DNA of 64,000 bases, from NCBI GenBank assembly GCA_028622995.1, contig JAJQJQ010000026.1:1054001-1118000 (forward strand). The letters are read 5' to 3'. Shown piece after piece: positions 26,054-39,193 of this stretch (the first letter of the stretch is position 1; each line of letters begins with the position of its first letter). Origin of the DNA: Panagrolaimus kolymaensis. Taxonomy: Eukaryota; Nematoda; Chromadorea; Rhabditida; Panagrolaimidae. Below the pieces are notes generated by a model. The model made no database searches. It saw nothing but the letters and a program-made list of their open reading frames with translations, and had not been told where the DNA came from. Made by a program: the position numbers and the translations under genes.

Positions 26054-26522
26054 ATAAATAATTGATTTTTTATGAATAAGTAAAAATTTAAATTTTCTTA
26101 TTGAAATAAATAAAAAATATTCTATGTATTGTAAAAGTAATAATTATTGTATTTTGTTGTTGTAAAAGTGTAAACAAGCGTGTCTTTCTTGTTTTTTTTC
26201 TTCTTCGTATTTTTGTTGTTTGTATTGAAAATTGAGGCATATTTAATATTATAACAATTGCCATGATAATAAATAATTTAAATTTAAACTTTTTTTTAAA
26301 CAATTCGTTTGACTGTAGGAAACATATTTTATCGCAAGTTTTTTGTGCTTTTTTACCCACAAAAGATTACAAAAATCAATAATTTATTTTTTCATTTTAT
26401 ACCAAAAATTTATAATAAATAAAATAAAACACAGTAAAGAAAAGCCCAATAATAATAATGTTAAAATCAAAATAAAATAAAATTAAAAAATTAGTTCAAT
26501 AAAATTTTGGTTAATAAAAAAT
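26054..26522. other. convergent intergenic region
   Basis: About 0.47 kb between the 3' ends of the MAPKAP kinase and Sec24 genes, AT-rich. The reverse open frame 26088-26360 is low-complexity Ile/Phe/Lys translation and is not supported. Confidence 0.45.
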
Positions 26523-29500
26523 CTAAGAAAGAAGGGTTCTTATTTCACGATGAAGTTGACAAAGAAAATCAACATATGATACGGAACTTGCAGCATATTT
26601 ATCTTCAACAAGGAATTTCTTCATCCATGATTCTAAACTATCATTTTGTTTGATGATAAAAAGTTTAAGATTCATTGGACGATCAGTATTAATATCAGCT
26701 AAAAGTTTTCGAACTGCCCGAGACCGAGCATTATCACGTTCAGGTAGAATGTGCTAAAACAAATTCATTAAAAAATGCAATTAAAGAGTGAAACTAACGG
26801 ATTCAGTATCCAAATGTTGCAAACTTTGAGCATTAAAAACATCATTAATAAAATCGACTGGAGCACCCAAACCAACCCAAATAAAACCAATAATACCATT
26901 TTCAATAAGATAAATTTCATTTGAATCCATATATTCATATGAAGCTCGAATGGGAGTTGGCATAGCCAATTGCGAACTATTTTCAGACATTTCCAAGTTT
27001 GTGATAGGTAAAACTTGAGGATAAAGTAATCGCATGCTTATATCAATTCGTAGGGATGAAACAAGTTGAAGGAGCCATACTCGATCATCTACAGTAAGTT
27101 CGCTACCTTAAAAAATGGTTTGTTAGTAATAAATTAATAATAAAAATTGAAGTAACCGAACCTCCACTAAGAGCATCAGTTCGAAGGATGCAACCCAAAT
27201 ACAATGGAAGCAATTTAAGGCATTCAGGTAAAACCAATTGGGTATTTGGAGATTGTTGACTGCATTTTTCACGATAAGTTGCAAGAATTTGTGCACAACG
27301 ATGGAATAATTCATCCCGCATTTCTTTGGGACTTTTATCCCGAATAAGTTTAGCTGCATTTTTGAATAAATATGTGACTATAGTATCTTGATCAGCAAAA
27401 CGATAAATAGCATTGTAATCAGTGGTGACGAGAAGAGAAATATTATGAATTCGTAAACGTCTTTGCCCTCCACAACTTGTGAAAAGTATAGCTGCTTGAA
27501 AGACAGCAGGAACCTTTTCATCAAGCTTATCATCATATTTGCATTCAACTATCATTCCTTTATCAGCATCAAGAGCACCAATTTCAATATCTGTTGTATT
27601 TTGCATAAAGAAATCACCAAAGAATCCAGTGGGGCGAAGGCCAGTCGAAGTTCGAACACGCATCATAACATCGAATGCAACTTCTCGACTGATATCATGC
27701 TGTAAATCAGCTAAAAATCTTGGTCCATCCCGTTCACCATCAAAATATTGATATTTGTAAATGGAACCACCAGAAATGTTGCAAACGGGAGCAAATGAAG
27801 CAACATCCAAATACGAATTTGGGAATAAAAAAATATCAACTGCACAACCAATTTTAATGCATTCTTCTCCAAGTTTGGTATAAAATTCTGTTGCGGGTAA
27901 TAATTGAGTTTTTTCTTTATCGGTTCCAAGAATTTTACGATCTTCTCGATTCTTTAATCTGCCAGGTGCTTCAAATGTTGGAATAGATGTGTGGAAAACA
28001 AAAATCTTGCCAGAGCAATCAGCACCTCGAAGTGCATCCATCCCAGCTTGAATAACAGGACCAAGCATGGTTTCAGTGATTCTAGTATCAGCGAAACAAG
28101 TTCTAACTTGTTCAAGACAACATTTAAGAGCTTCTTCAGCTTGATTAAAGTCAACAAGAAATCCTTCAACAAATGGAACAAACACATCAGAAACATCATT
28201 TGCAATCAACATTTCTGGACATTGTGAATTACTCAAGTTATAAAAGTGAAGGGTTTGATCATATGTTGCAAATCCAATGCGCATTGAAGATTTATCTTGA
28301 TTGTAATCCCTAAAAAATATAACATGCATATAAGCAGATACAGTTGACTTTTAACTAACCTTGGAAGCTTTTTCAAAAGTGTGGGAAGTTGTTGACAGAA
28401 TAAATCAATTAAACCACTTCGCATGGCATTGTATGATACATCGAGGAAGAAAATAAAAGCAGGTTGTTTGGGAGGAATGCTATTTTTACAATAAAATTTA
28501 GTTGCAACAAATTCATATGAACCTAAATAAAGTTCTTGTCGATGTTGAATATCTGTTCGACGACCAGTATGATCCAAATGAGCAAAATACGTTTCTTCGA
28601 CTAAAACGTATAACACATTTTGTAAATTATTCAAATTTTATATATTTTATAAAATACTAACCTTGAGTGGCAGTATGGCAGAAAGGACATTTAAATTTTC
28701 TTCCACCATCAATAAATTCCATAAATGGAGAAATATAAGCTTTGCATCGATGACATCTAACAGGACCAAGCTCACCTAAATCAATCACAGGTGGATTATA
28801 TTCGCTTGATGAAAGTTTTGCAAAAGGTGTAATCGAAAGAGCAAAAGGTATTTGTGATTGTTTAATAAAATCTTGGGTTGCAGGAACAGAATAAAATGAT
28901 GAACGCATAAACTTTGGATTACTATTGCCATGATCATTTGCATAGAATTCAGTTGTTACAAGTGGAGGATATTCAGCTGTGGGATATCCAGTTGGAAATG
29001 CTCCTGATCTTGTTTGACGATCATCTTCAATAACTTGAACAGCGCTTGGTAAAGAATTTGGATCAAGGCGTTGTTGACGTGGAGCATCCCATGGCGGAGC
29101 AGCACCGGGCATGCCAGGTTGAGGAGCATAACCTCCTGGATAAGCGCCAGGCATACCGGGAGGGTTACCAGCAGGTGGATAACCTCCAGGTGCACCACCT
29201 TGATATTGTGGATTTTGACCCATTTGTGGAGGATATTGACCAGGTTGTTGAGCATATTGGCCGGGAAATTGAGGCTGTTGTTGCCCAGGTTGCTGAGAAT
29301 ATTGGTCGAACTGTTGTGGAGGTTGACCAATTTGTTGTTGAGAATATTGGCCAGGCAATTGTGGTGGTTGGCCAGGTAACTGTGGAGGTTGTTGGCCTGG
29401 TAATTGTGGAGGGTGTTGGCCTGGTAATTGTTGATGATTTTGACCTGGTTGTTGTCCATATGATTGAGGAGGATATCCTTGTTGCATGGATGGTTGAGGA

Positions 29501-30452
29501 AAAGCATTAGGCATGCCAGGAGGAGCGAAGCCTGGGGCGCCTGTATTTTGTGGCATTGATGGTGATTGATTCTGATACATATCTGGAAGAAAAATAAAAA
29601 TAAAAATACAAGTGTATGATCGATATTAATGAATAGATAAATGCATCTGGTTCAAGAAAAAATCTTGAATTATGACAAATAGTTATAAACAGCTTATTTA
29701 TAAGCTGACGTGTAACTATTTCATATGCAATAAACATGATGATATAAAGTTTAAAAAGAAAAAATATGGTTTAAAAACGGGGAAAAGCAAAGAAACAAAC
29801 CATTTTGGGAAGATAAATTATTGGATTGAGGCTGTTGATGGGATGGAGAAACTGCTTTTTGTGGCGCCATTAAAGGAAATTGCGGTTGTGATGATGCCGT
29901 TGATTGTGGAGGTTGATGAGGCATTCCAGGTGGTTGGGGCTGTGGTTGTGAATGTGAAGATACTTGTGGTTGATTCGCCCCAGGTTGTTGGGGAGCTCCA
30001 TATAATCCTGCACTTGGAATACCACCATTAGTCATCGCTAAAAAAAATTTTCTTTTATTTAAAAGTTAAAGAAATAAAAACTAACGATTTTTATTTGGTG
30101 GAGAAAATTGTCCATTTTGAATAGGTTGAAAACCTTGTGGCTGTTGATTGGATGGTTGCTGTTGCGAGTTATGATGTTGAGGTGGCCCTAAAGGTTGTTG
30201 CTGATATTGTGATACTGGAGGTTGTTGTTGTTGGGGAAGATTATTAGCTGAACTAAAAAGTTGATGTGGCATATTTCCTTGTGCTGCGGCTTGGGGATTA
30301 TTAAATGGTTGAGGAGAAGCACCTAATGGATTTCCAGGTTGCGAATATTGTGGAGGAAGAGCACCAGCTTGAGATGATGGAAATTGCTGGGGAAATGGAG
30401 GTTGCGGCGGCATGCCAGGTTGTTGAGCATGTTGGTAACCTGGTCCTTGCAT
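26523..30452 (-). CDS. sec-24.1: COPII coat cargo adaptor Sec24 (C/D type)
   Basis: Selects cargo into COPII vesicles at ER exit sites as a heterodimer with Sec23. Seven exons (30452-30086, 30037-29801, 29582-28662, 28600-28360, 28309-27162, 27106-26799, 26753-26523) give 1150 residues, all in phase. The first 370 or so residues are a disordered Pro/Gln/Gly region with many PGQ and PPQLPGQ repeats. Then come the zinc finger (CHRCKAYISPF, GGRKFKCPFC, about 478-504), the vWA-like trunk (FIFFLDVSYNAMRSGL), beta barrel, helical and gelsolin-like domains (YLIENGIIGFIWVG). The zinc finger wording matches the Sec24C/D branch rather than A/B. The start ATG is one base after a TTTTAG acceptor, consistent with leader trans-splicing. 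Gene symbol is by branch and therefore tentative; the family is certain. Confidence 0.94.
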
Positions 30453-33400
30453 ACTAAAATTAAATTAATTTAAATAATATGTAAGAATTATTTTAAAAAA
30501 TAGCGTAAAATACGGTTTAGTTTATTAGAAAAAGGAATAAAACTTGTCTTATTCCAACACGACAGATGACAACTGGTTCGTTCACTGGCGTTCAAACATA
30601 AAATAACAGAAATGCGCAAAAAAGAAAAAGGAAAATGAATCAAGATGATAGACAAAAAATTTAAAATTAACGGCAAATGCTAGATAGATATTTTGTTGGT
30701 TTTGGGGTTTTTTAATTCTTCTATTTTTATAATAACACGTTTACTTTGCTTATTTTATATTTGTCCATAGATAGTTTACATATTCATCATCATAAAAATA
30801 TGTCGTTTTGAGACATTTACTTTTCTATTAAATCTTGTCAAAATTCAATATATCTGCGATCTTTATTTGCGCGGCGGCAATTGTTTTTAAAGGATGCAAA
30901 AAAAGAAGAGAAATAAAGAGAGGCGAAAAGATGGTTCCACTCTCTCTCACTTACTATTCCTGCATGCTATAGCTTTGGTAGTAAAAAAAAAGGAGCTGCG
31001 CAATAGCAAAATGAATGAATGAATGGATGATGGGATGGATGGGTTCGCTCGCAATTTGCACACGACCAATTGAAAAAAAAATATTTTGACCTCGAATATA
31101 AGTTGTTGAGCGAGCAAACATTGTTGTATGTATATTGCGTATATATTTTTCGGACTTCGATTTTTTTTTCTTCTCATCTGTATGTCAGCAAAAAAGAAAA
31201 TGAGAGAAAGAGAAACAAAAAAAATCGTGCATGTTGTTTTTCTTTTAACACCTTTTTTTCTCCTTTTCGAGTTGTGAAAAAGCCCGATCTCTCTTTCCAT
31301 TTCATAAACATTTTTCTCTTCTTTTTATTTCTCCTTCTGTCAAAACGAATCAATTTTATGCTTATTTTCCTTTTTGTTGTTTTTTTATGTAATTTATAAA
31401 GAAGAAGAAGAATAAGAAACAATGATGCCTTTCTTCTTCTTTTTTTCTTTAATAAACATGAATCATTTTTAATGTCTGAATTCTTAACCTTTTTCTTTTT
31501 GCTAGGAAACATCTTCTTTATTTTTTTTAAACATACACAAAAAAAATTGACTGTCTCATCTTCTTTTATTTTATTTTTCATTCTTCCTACCACTTGTAAA
31601 ATATAAAAAAAATGAATGCAGCAAGCAGCAGGCTTTAGGTTGGTTGTTGTTGTATGTATTTGTAAAGCAATAATCCTTTTTTCCTTCTGTCTTCCTTCAT
31701 CATTTTTCCATGGGTTTTTTTTTTGATGACCGATGCCATTGTTTAATGCATCGATTTTTTTTTGTGTTGGGTGTGTTTTGTTCAAACCCAAACTGAATGA
31801 ATGAATGAGTGAGGATTTGTACAAAGTAAAAAAAGAGCGGTTCCTTCTTTTATGACATTTAATCGCAAAAAAAAAAGAAGAGTTTACAACAACCAAAAAC
31901 GCTTCGGTTTTATTTTTTTACGAAAAAGGAATGAATAAAACCAAAAAAATATTTATAATACTTTTTTTAAGGTTTATACTTACACTTATTTTTTTTACAT
32001 TGTATTTTTTTATGTGTCTAATAAAACCAAAGATTTGTGTATTTTTTTTCTCGAGCTCGAACAAAAAAATTGAAAGAAAGAAAATTGAAATTTTTTTTTC
32101 GTTTTGTTACTTTTTTTATGTTTCATCTTCTTTTTTTATCTTCGCCGCTTTTTTATATTTACAAAAAAAATTGAAACGAAAATAAAATTGCCTTCCGTTT
32201 TTGACCTTTTTTTGTTTTCATTTTTTTGTCTATTTATCCGCTGCTGCTGCTGCTACTTTCCCACAGAAGTAGCAAAGTGTGATTTTAAATTTTTTTAAAA
32301 CAAAAATATTTATCTCTTCTTTTTATTTTGATGAAACAAAAAAAATGTGAAATATCTCTTCCGTCGTAATAAAAAAAATTGCATGAGCTACCATTTTGCC
32401 TTTTTTTGCTTTTCTTCTTTTTTCTTATTATTATTTGCCATTTAGTTAGTTTGTAACACGTTTTGTTTGCAAACATATCTCTTTTTTTCTTTCTTCTCTT
32501 TTTTTTGCCAAAAGGAAAATAAGAAAAATAAAATAAGAAAAGCGCATATGTATTTTTTTTTGTTTGTGACAACGTTTGCATACTTGCTTTTATATTTCAT
32601 TTTTTTCTTCTTCGTCTTCTTTTCTTTTCACGCTCTTAACGAGTCACTCATTCCACTCACTCGTTCCTCTCATTTTCGTTCAGCAACATTATTTTATTTT
32701 TTTCTTGAATGTATTTGTAAGCAGCATTCTCCTCTCTCAAATATAATAATATACGTTTTTTTGTTTTGTTTTGTTATGTCCATGGGCAAAATGAACACAT
32801 AGGAGGAAATGAAAAAATATGAAAGGAATAAAGCCTTTCAAAAATAGGAGACAGAGAGAATATTGTGACTTCTTTGTCGTAGTCGGTGGTGGAGGTTTGT
32901 CCGTCTCCATGTCTCTCAACCTTACTCACTTTTTTTTCGTTCGTTCATTCATTTATCCCCCTCTCTTTTTTTATTTATTAAATGAAAAAGGAAAAAAGAG
33001 GATGCAAAGGTTTTGTGATCCCTCTTTTTTTGCGGTAATGTGAGCTCTGGAAAAAAAATAAAAAGTTGTTTTTTTACTTTGAAAATAAAATAAGTGTCGT
33101 CAGCAGCCTTTTATCATGACTTTGACTTTCTTTTTTTGTTTTAATTATTGTAAAGTAACTTTCATACATTTTTCTTCTTTGCATTACTCATATCTCATTA
33201 ATTGCTGTTGGCGACTGGTGGGAAAAAAATTTCTTAGCGTTTTTTATTGGTCAGGCACGAAAGAAGGAAAAGTCATAGGTTTAGCCAGCCAGCCACCGCC
33301 AAAAATCAAAGCTGTCGTTTTTAGCCCTTCTTGCTATTTTTTATTTTTTTGGAGGGAAAGGAACGCGCCACAAAATGAATAAATGACCATTTGTTTCATT

Positions 33401-33642
33401 TCCTTTTTTTCCTTTTTGCCTTTGTTGCCCACTTTTTTTCCTCCGAGGTTTTTTATATATTTTTTTCTTATTTTTTTGCTTCCTATATATCGATGTTTTT
33501 AAAAACTAATTAAATTTTAGTTTTCAGAGTCTACGGGATGCCGAGGATAATTGTTTAATAAAAAAATAGTTGTTATATAATATTTTTTGATATTCTTTTG
33601 TTGTATAATAAAAGAAAAGGTACAACAACGACGACAGCCAAT
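30453..33642. other. 3.2-kb low-complexity spacer, divergent promoters
   Basis: Between the Sec24 and srGAP-type genes, transcribed away from each other. Dominated by A and T runs of 6-9 bases, with GC-containing islands such as AATGAATGAATGAATGG near 31011. Long open frames on both strands (for example 31174-31896 reverse) translate to Lys/Phe/Leu-rich low-complexity peptides and overlap each other, so I do not call them. No tRNA or other RNA gene recognised. Confidence 0.5.
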
Positions 33643-36600
33643 ATGGCTTTTATTAAAGCAAGCGGTCAAGAACTTCATCAACAAACAAAAGGTTAGGCTT
33701 AAATTTCAACGACCATCCAAAAAAAGAAAAATATTATTTACTTTTTGAATTTTAAATTTATTATTTTTTCTTTTATTTTTTTTTAGAAATCAAATCTCAA
33801 CTTACTGAACAAATCAAATGCCTCGAACAGCGTACAGATACTCAAGTAAATATTTTAAGTGAAATTCATGATTTTGTTAAAAAACGATCAGAAATTGAAC
33901 TTGAGTATAGTAAACAGCTTGAAAAATTAACTAAATCTTTTATGATTAAACATAAAAATGAAAAACCCAGGTTTGAATAAAATATTTCAAAAACTAAAGA
34001 TTTTACTTAAAAATTAAATTTATAGGAGAGCAAATTGGTCTCAATTTTCTACATGTACCATATTGCAACAAATGGTGGATGATACTAAATTAGAAGCATA
34101 TCAAAGAGGGATAACCGCTCAGATTTATGGTACAAATATAAGTCAAAGTATTACTTCTCGTTGTGGTTTATTGCAAAAACTTTCAAAAAAGGTTAGTCTT
34201 ATTTTATTCAATGCCTTTTTTATTTTATATTGGGATAAATAATTTTAGTGTCGAGAAATTGGCATTCAAGCTCAAGGTGAACTTATTCGAGTTTTAAATG
34301 AATTACAAGCAGCAATGAGAGCTTATCAGGTTCGTATGTGTCTGTCTTTTCTTATATTTCCCTTTTATCTTTTTAATTTATCTTGTTTTGTTTCTTTTCC
34401 TTTGAAAAAAATAAAAATCCAATCCAAATTTATTTTTCCTTTTAAAACCGTCCTAATTAATTTTTTTTATTTTAGATGTGTTATGTAGATTTTATCAATG
34501 TCAAAGATAAATTGCATAATGCCGAATTAAGTAAACAAAAATCATTGGATACTAATTCACTTCGAAAACAAAAATCCCTTCAAAAGGCTTTTGATAAGCG
34601 GTTAACTAAATTTGAAGGATCTCAATTAAAATGTAATCGAGCAAGAAACGAATATTTATTATGCATTGAAGCAGCCAATGCCGCTATGCATAAATTTTAT
34701 GCTCAAGATTTATCTGATCTTATTGATTGCGCGGATTTAAGTTTGGATGCCTGGGTAAAAGCTGTATTAACAAATATTATTGCTGCTAGGAAATCTGTTT
34801 GTCAACAAGAAATGACTGCGTTGGCTTCATTATCAACTTTACGAGAATCATTTGAACTTCCAAGTGATAAGCATAAATTTTTTGAATCCAATAGTTCTGT
34901 GTTTATGTTGCCTAAAGCTTTTGAATTTCGGTTAGTTTCATAATTCAAATTTTAGAAAAAATTTATTAACATAATTATTTTTTTCAGTCGAGATCCAACT
35001 GAAAATATTACTCATGTTATCATAAATGGATGTTTATCTGATGATCTCCGACAAAGGCAACGACAAATAAATAAACGATTAGATACTTTAAAAAAAGAAT
35101 CGGATGATTTAGCTCATGAACTTGATAAACAAGAAGAACATATTTGCAATTTACTTTCTGCAGCTACCATAGTTGAAATAACCAATGAAGGAATTATGGA
35201 TAATCGACCTCCAAGAGAAATAACGGATGAATCCATTGAAGATGCATCCACTGTTTACACTGATCGATTCCGACACCATTTGTTAAATGGAAATTTAATT
35301 ATTCGTCTTGAAGCTCGATCATTCTCAATTGGAAATTCGCTTAAAATTTATCCATATGAATTTGTTGCAACGACGACTGCTGAATCGCCTCAATCTGCTC
35401 AATCATTCAGTGGTTTACAATCGCCGCAACCAAGTAATAATATTGATTGGTTTCAACAGCAACAACAACTGCGAAGAAAAAAGCGAATTGGATCAGGAAC
35501 AGGAGATGGAGCATCACAAAATATGTATGCATCCAAAAGGCCTAAACTTTTTGGTGGATCATTAGCGGATTATGTTGAAGCAACGGGAGAAGAAATTCCT
35601 TTAGTTGTTATAAGTTGCATTCGGGTCCTTTCTCATTATGCCTTACATCATCAAGGTGTATTTCGAATATCTGGATCGCAAGTGGAAATAAATAATATGA
35701 AAGAATCATTTGAAAATGGTGAAGATCCTCTCGTAAATATTGCTAATTCGAATGACGTAAATTCCATTGCTGGCGTGTTAAAACTTTATTTACGAGAATT
35801 GAGAGAACCTCTATTTCCTGTTTACCTATTTGAGCAGCTTACTGAATGCGCCAAATGTTCAGCAACTCAAGAATTTATTACTCAAGTAAACAAACTTTTT
35901 TTGCTTTAAAAAATAAACTTTTTTTTAAACTTTGCTATTTTTTTTAGATAACACCATTGTTAAACAAATTACCTCGTGCAACATATTTACTTTTGAGATA
36001 TTTATTTGCATTTTTAAATCATTTATCACAATTTAGTGATGAAAATATGATGGATCCATTTAATCTTGCAATATGTTTTGGTCCAACTTTATTACCGATT
36101 CCCGAAGATAAAGATCAAGTATATTATCAAGCTTCGGTGAATGATGTAGTTAAAAATTTAATTGAATATCATGATTCAATATTTAATTATTCAAATATTT
36201 CTGGACCTATTTATCGAATATATGATGATGGATTAATTTATGCTGATGAAGGGGATGAAAGTTGTTTCACTCCTGGACTTCCAAGTGGCAGCAGTGATAA
36301 TGGAACAATAATAAAAAACGAATCATCCCATCATCATGAAAATAATCCTATTACAACTCGAATGATGACTGTTTCCCTTCATTCCAATGTTGCGCATAAT
36401 AATGGAATTCCCGGTATGGATCGAAGATTAGCTAATGCTGCAGCTGCCGTTGCTCAACATCGACGATCATATTATGAAGGCCCATCTAATGGTGTTATAT
36501 CTCCAACCCATATGAATGTAACTTCATATGAAGAAGGAGATGAACGAATGATGCTTCCAATGAGAACAATAATGATGTCTACGGTTAATAATAATACTCC

Positions 36601-37383
36601 AACATCGCCAACATCAAATGGTAATTTTAATAATCATTCTTTAATTACTCCAATTTCAACAACAAATTCTTCATCCACTACTGGTCGAACATCAATTAGT
36701 GGCGATTCAATTGTTAGTAGTAGCAATAATCTAACAACGACAATGAACCATAAAGAAAATGGTGGCGACAATGGTGAAGAAGAAAATAAAAAAACTAAAC
36801 ATAAAAGAAATCAATCACCACCAAATAAAACTCATCATCCATCAAAGTCATTGTCGTCGAATAATGGTGGAAGCGGCGGTGTTGATGGTGGAGGAAAAAT
36901 ATTGAAAGAAAGATCGAGCATTGACAGCGGAATAGGAGCTGTTGTGAAAGATTCTTCACAACAAAAATCTCCCGCTTCATCAAATTCAAGTGAACAATCA
37001 AAAATTTTTACTGGAAATTTAAAGTTAGTTTTTTTGATTTAAAAAAAGAAGGAAAAAACATTAGAAACTTTTTTAGAGCTGAAAAGATTCGGGTCACTGT
37101 TGGTCCTAAAATTGTTCGACCAATGCAAACTGTTCCACTCTCAGCTCAAATAAGTTATCAAGAAACAGAACGAGCTCGATCAGGAAGCAGTGGGAAAACC
37201 ACGCCAAGTTCAAATGTATCAAATTCATCCAGCCCAAAAAATATTCAAAGTCCTAAAATTCTATCGAATTATAGAATAGCTGAAGAAGTACCACCAAAAA
37301 ACAATAATATATGTTTCCGAGAACCTTCGACAACATCAAACTCATCTGTTGCTGTTGTTGGGCCAAAAGAACAACACGTATAA
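33643..37383 (+). CDS. srgp-1: srGAP-type F-BAR and RhoGAP protein
   Basis: Membrane-bending GTPase-activating protein of the Slit-Robo GAP family. Eight exons: 33643-33691, 33787-33970, 34026-34191, 34249-34329, 34476-34930, 34988-35885, 35948-37023, 37077-37383; 1071 residues. The first 450 or so residues form the coiled F-BAR domain (EIKSQLTEQIKCLEQRTDTQ, DFVKKRSEIELEY). A Gln/Ser linker precedes the RhoGAP domain: FGGSLADYVEATGEEIPLVV, arginine finger in GVFRISGS, GVLKLYLRELREPLFP, and FNLAICFGPTLLP. The last 350 residues are Ser/Asn/Thr-rich and disordered, with SPPNKTHHPSK and runs of Gly and Ser. No SH3 domain follows the GAP, unlike vertebrate srGAPs. The longest intron (34330-34475) is short. 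RhoGAP and F-BAR calls are firm; the gene symbol follows the domain order. Confidence 0.9.
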
Positions 37384-38177
37384 AATAAACAAAAGCAATT
37401 CAAATCAAATCGCCAAAAAAGAATTTTTTTAAATAACTTTCAGTATCAGCAAATTTCATTTCCTATTACCTATAATATTTCTTTCCTGTACCAATGATTT
37501 ATTAACCAAAACAAAAAAAATTACACGAGTATCTTTTTTTAAACTTTTGCTTTTTTTATATTTAACTAACTTTTTCTCTCTCGAAATCTGCTATCATTAT
37601 TCGTTTTCCTTCATTAGTGATTAGCATAATATTATGAATTAACTTTGCGAGGTGCGGTGTAAATACATATTTTTAACCCAACGAAGCTTTTTTCTGCTGA
37701 TAGCTGAGTTGCTCTTTTTTTCTTTTTTGTTAAAACTGTGCCTTCTTTTTTCAAGTGTCTACTATTATTACTTCTTTTTTCTTGTTGCTGTTGTTGTTAA
37801 ACGCCTGACAATAAATTTTCTATATAATACTTACACACTCGGAAATAAGAAACGGAGGCTTGATCCCGCTTACGGTTCATATAATTTCGTAGCCATTCCA
37901 CCTTAAGCTAATGAAAGGAAATTACAAGAGAAGAAAATTCAATAAAAGTAAATCAATTATGAGTTTTAACAAAACAAGTCATATTGCAACCTCACACGTT
38001 CGATTTATTCACACAAGACTGAGTACGAAAGAAAAAAAACATTACATACAATGAATACGACAAGAAGAAAAACAGGAAATAAGCAAACTATAAATGAACG
38101 TAACATTTAACAAAAACAATAATAAAAACAGTTGGAATATATGTACGTATGCAAAAGTAAAAAGAAAAGTAATTTGT
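37384..38177. other. convergent intergenic region
   Basis: About 0.8 kb between the 3' ends of the srGAP-type and FUNDC1-like genes. It contains one copy of a short dispersed repeat (37771-37820). No gene seen. Confidence 0.45.
37771..37820 (+). repeat. short dispersed repeat, copy 1
   Basis: TTCTT..TTGTTGTTGTTAAACGCCTGACAATAAATTT-type block; a second copy in the same orientation lies at 38971-39022 on the other side of the FUNDC1-like gene, differing by few bases. Confidence 0.5.
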
Positions 38178-38692
38178 TCAAGCCATTCCATATCCAACTA
38201 AATTGCCCGCAATAAATCCAGAGAAAAGATATGCATAGCGAGTTAGAAAATCAACGACTTCATTAGATGATGGCATTCCTTGACGATATCCGAAAATCTT
38301 CTTAATTTCATCAGAAAGCATATCAACACGTCGACGAATTGGAGATTGATGGAAACGAATATAACCATGATAATTGAAAAACTATAAACATAGTCATTAT
38401 TATTTAATGTAACAAAATTAAAAAAACAAACTTGAAGAAGTATGAAACTGCTTCCAATGAGTAATGCACAAATTTTGTTTCTTTTGGTAAAGAAATAGCT
38501 TAGAACAAATCCAGATGAAGCGCCAACACCAATTTGAAGAGGAACAGGTTTGTAGTTGATATTTCGATAATAATCAAAAAATTTATCACAGTACTTCATA
38601 ACACGATTATTAAAATGAACATTTCGTGGAGGAGGAGGATATCGACGAGTAACATATCGACGAGTAACATATCGACGAGTAAGATCAGCCAT
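38178..38692 (-). CDS. fndc-1: FUN14-domain mitochondrial protein (FUNDC1-like)
   Basis: Outer mitochondrial membrane mitophagy receptor family. Two exons (38692-38432 and 38381-38178) give 154 residues, close to the 155 of human FUNDC1. The FUN14 domain is clear: PLQIGVGASSGFVLSYFF, LIGSSFILLQFFNYHGYI, and the C-terminal segment YAYLFSGFIAGNLVGYGMA; three membrane segments are likely. The N-terminal tail starts MADLTRRYVTRRYVTRRYP, made by three copies of a 15-base repeat. The usual YxxL LC3-interacting motif near residue 18 is not there; YRNI or YKPV further on would be the only fits to the [WFY]xx[LIV] pattern. The ATG is three bases after a TTTTTAG acceptor, consistent with leader trans-splicing. 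Confidence 0.88.
38640..38684 (-). repeat. 15-base tandem repeat inside FUNDC1-like N terminus
   Basis: Three near-identical 15-base units (ATATCGACGAGTAAC on the + strand), in frame, coding for RRYVT repeats. The last unit changes at its end (AAGATC). Confidence 0.85.
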
Positions 38693-39193
38693 CTTCTAAA
38701 AAGCTTATGTTAGTTTAGGAAAAAAATTCACAAAAAAAAAGATGCCCAAATTTTCTTAAAGGATGATTCCAAGTTTGTTTTTTTTCTCAAATACATGTTT
38801 GATTATACTCCATGCAGGACCGAACAAAATTATTTGAAAGCGGCAAAATTTTCAATCTTCGAATTTTTTTTAGGATTTCGTTTACCGAAGCAAATTTCGA
38901 TTTTTCCGTTTCCTCGGAAACAAAAAAAAGTCATTTCCGTGCATTCCTGGATTGTGAAAGGAGGAGACATTCCTACTTCTTTCTTTTTGTTGTTGTTGTT
39001 AAAAGCCTGACAATAAATTTATTTTTCTTTATATTCTCAGTTATGATAATTTATAAGCACACAAAAAACAAGATATCACGGAAGATTAAGTTTGGCCCTT
39101 CATCGTGCAAGACATGATCGCAAATAATTTATTCGATTTGCAACTTCCTATAATTTTCCAAAGCGTTATAAACAAAATTTTCGTTGATAAAAA
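38693..39193. other. intergenic, FUNDC1-like promoter and BBS4 3' flank
   Basis: About 0.5 kb, both flanking genes on the reverse strand. Holds copy 2 of the dispersed repeat. No gene seen. Confidence 0.45.
38971..39022 (+). repeat. short dispersed repeat, copy 2
   Basis: Partner of the block at 37771-37820: shares CTTCTTTC/T...TTGTTGTTGTTGTTAAA then GCCTGACAATAAATTT. Same orientation, about 1.2 kb apart. Confidence 0.5.

Noticed and set aside
29046..29510. 154-codon forward open frame
   Set aside because: Antisense of the Pro/Gln repeat region of Sec24; repeats in one strand create an open frame in the other.
31174..31896. 240-codon open frame on the reverse strand in the Sec24/srGAP spacer
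   Set aside because: Lys/Phe/Leu-rich low-complexity translation, no domain, no splice partners, overlapped by open frames on the other strand.
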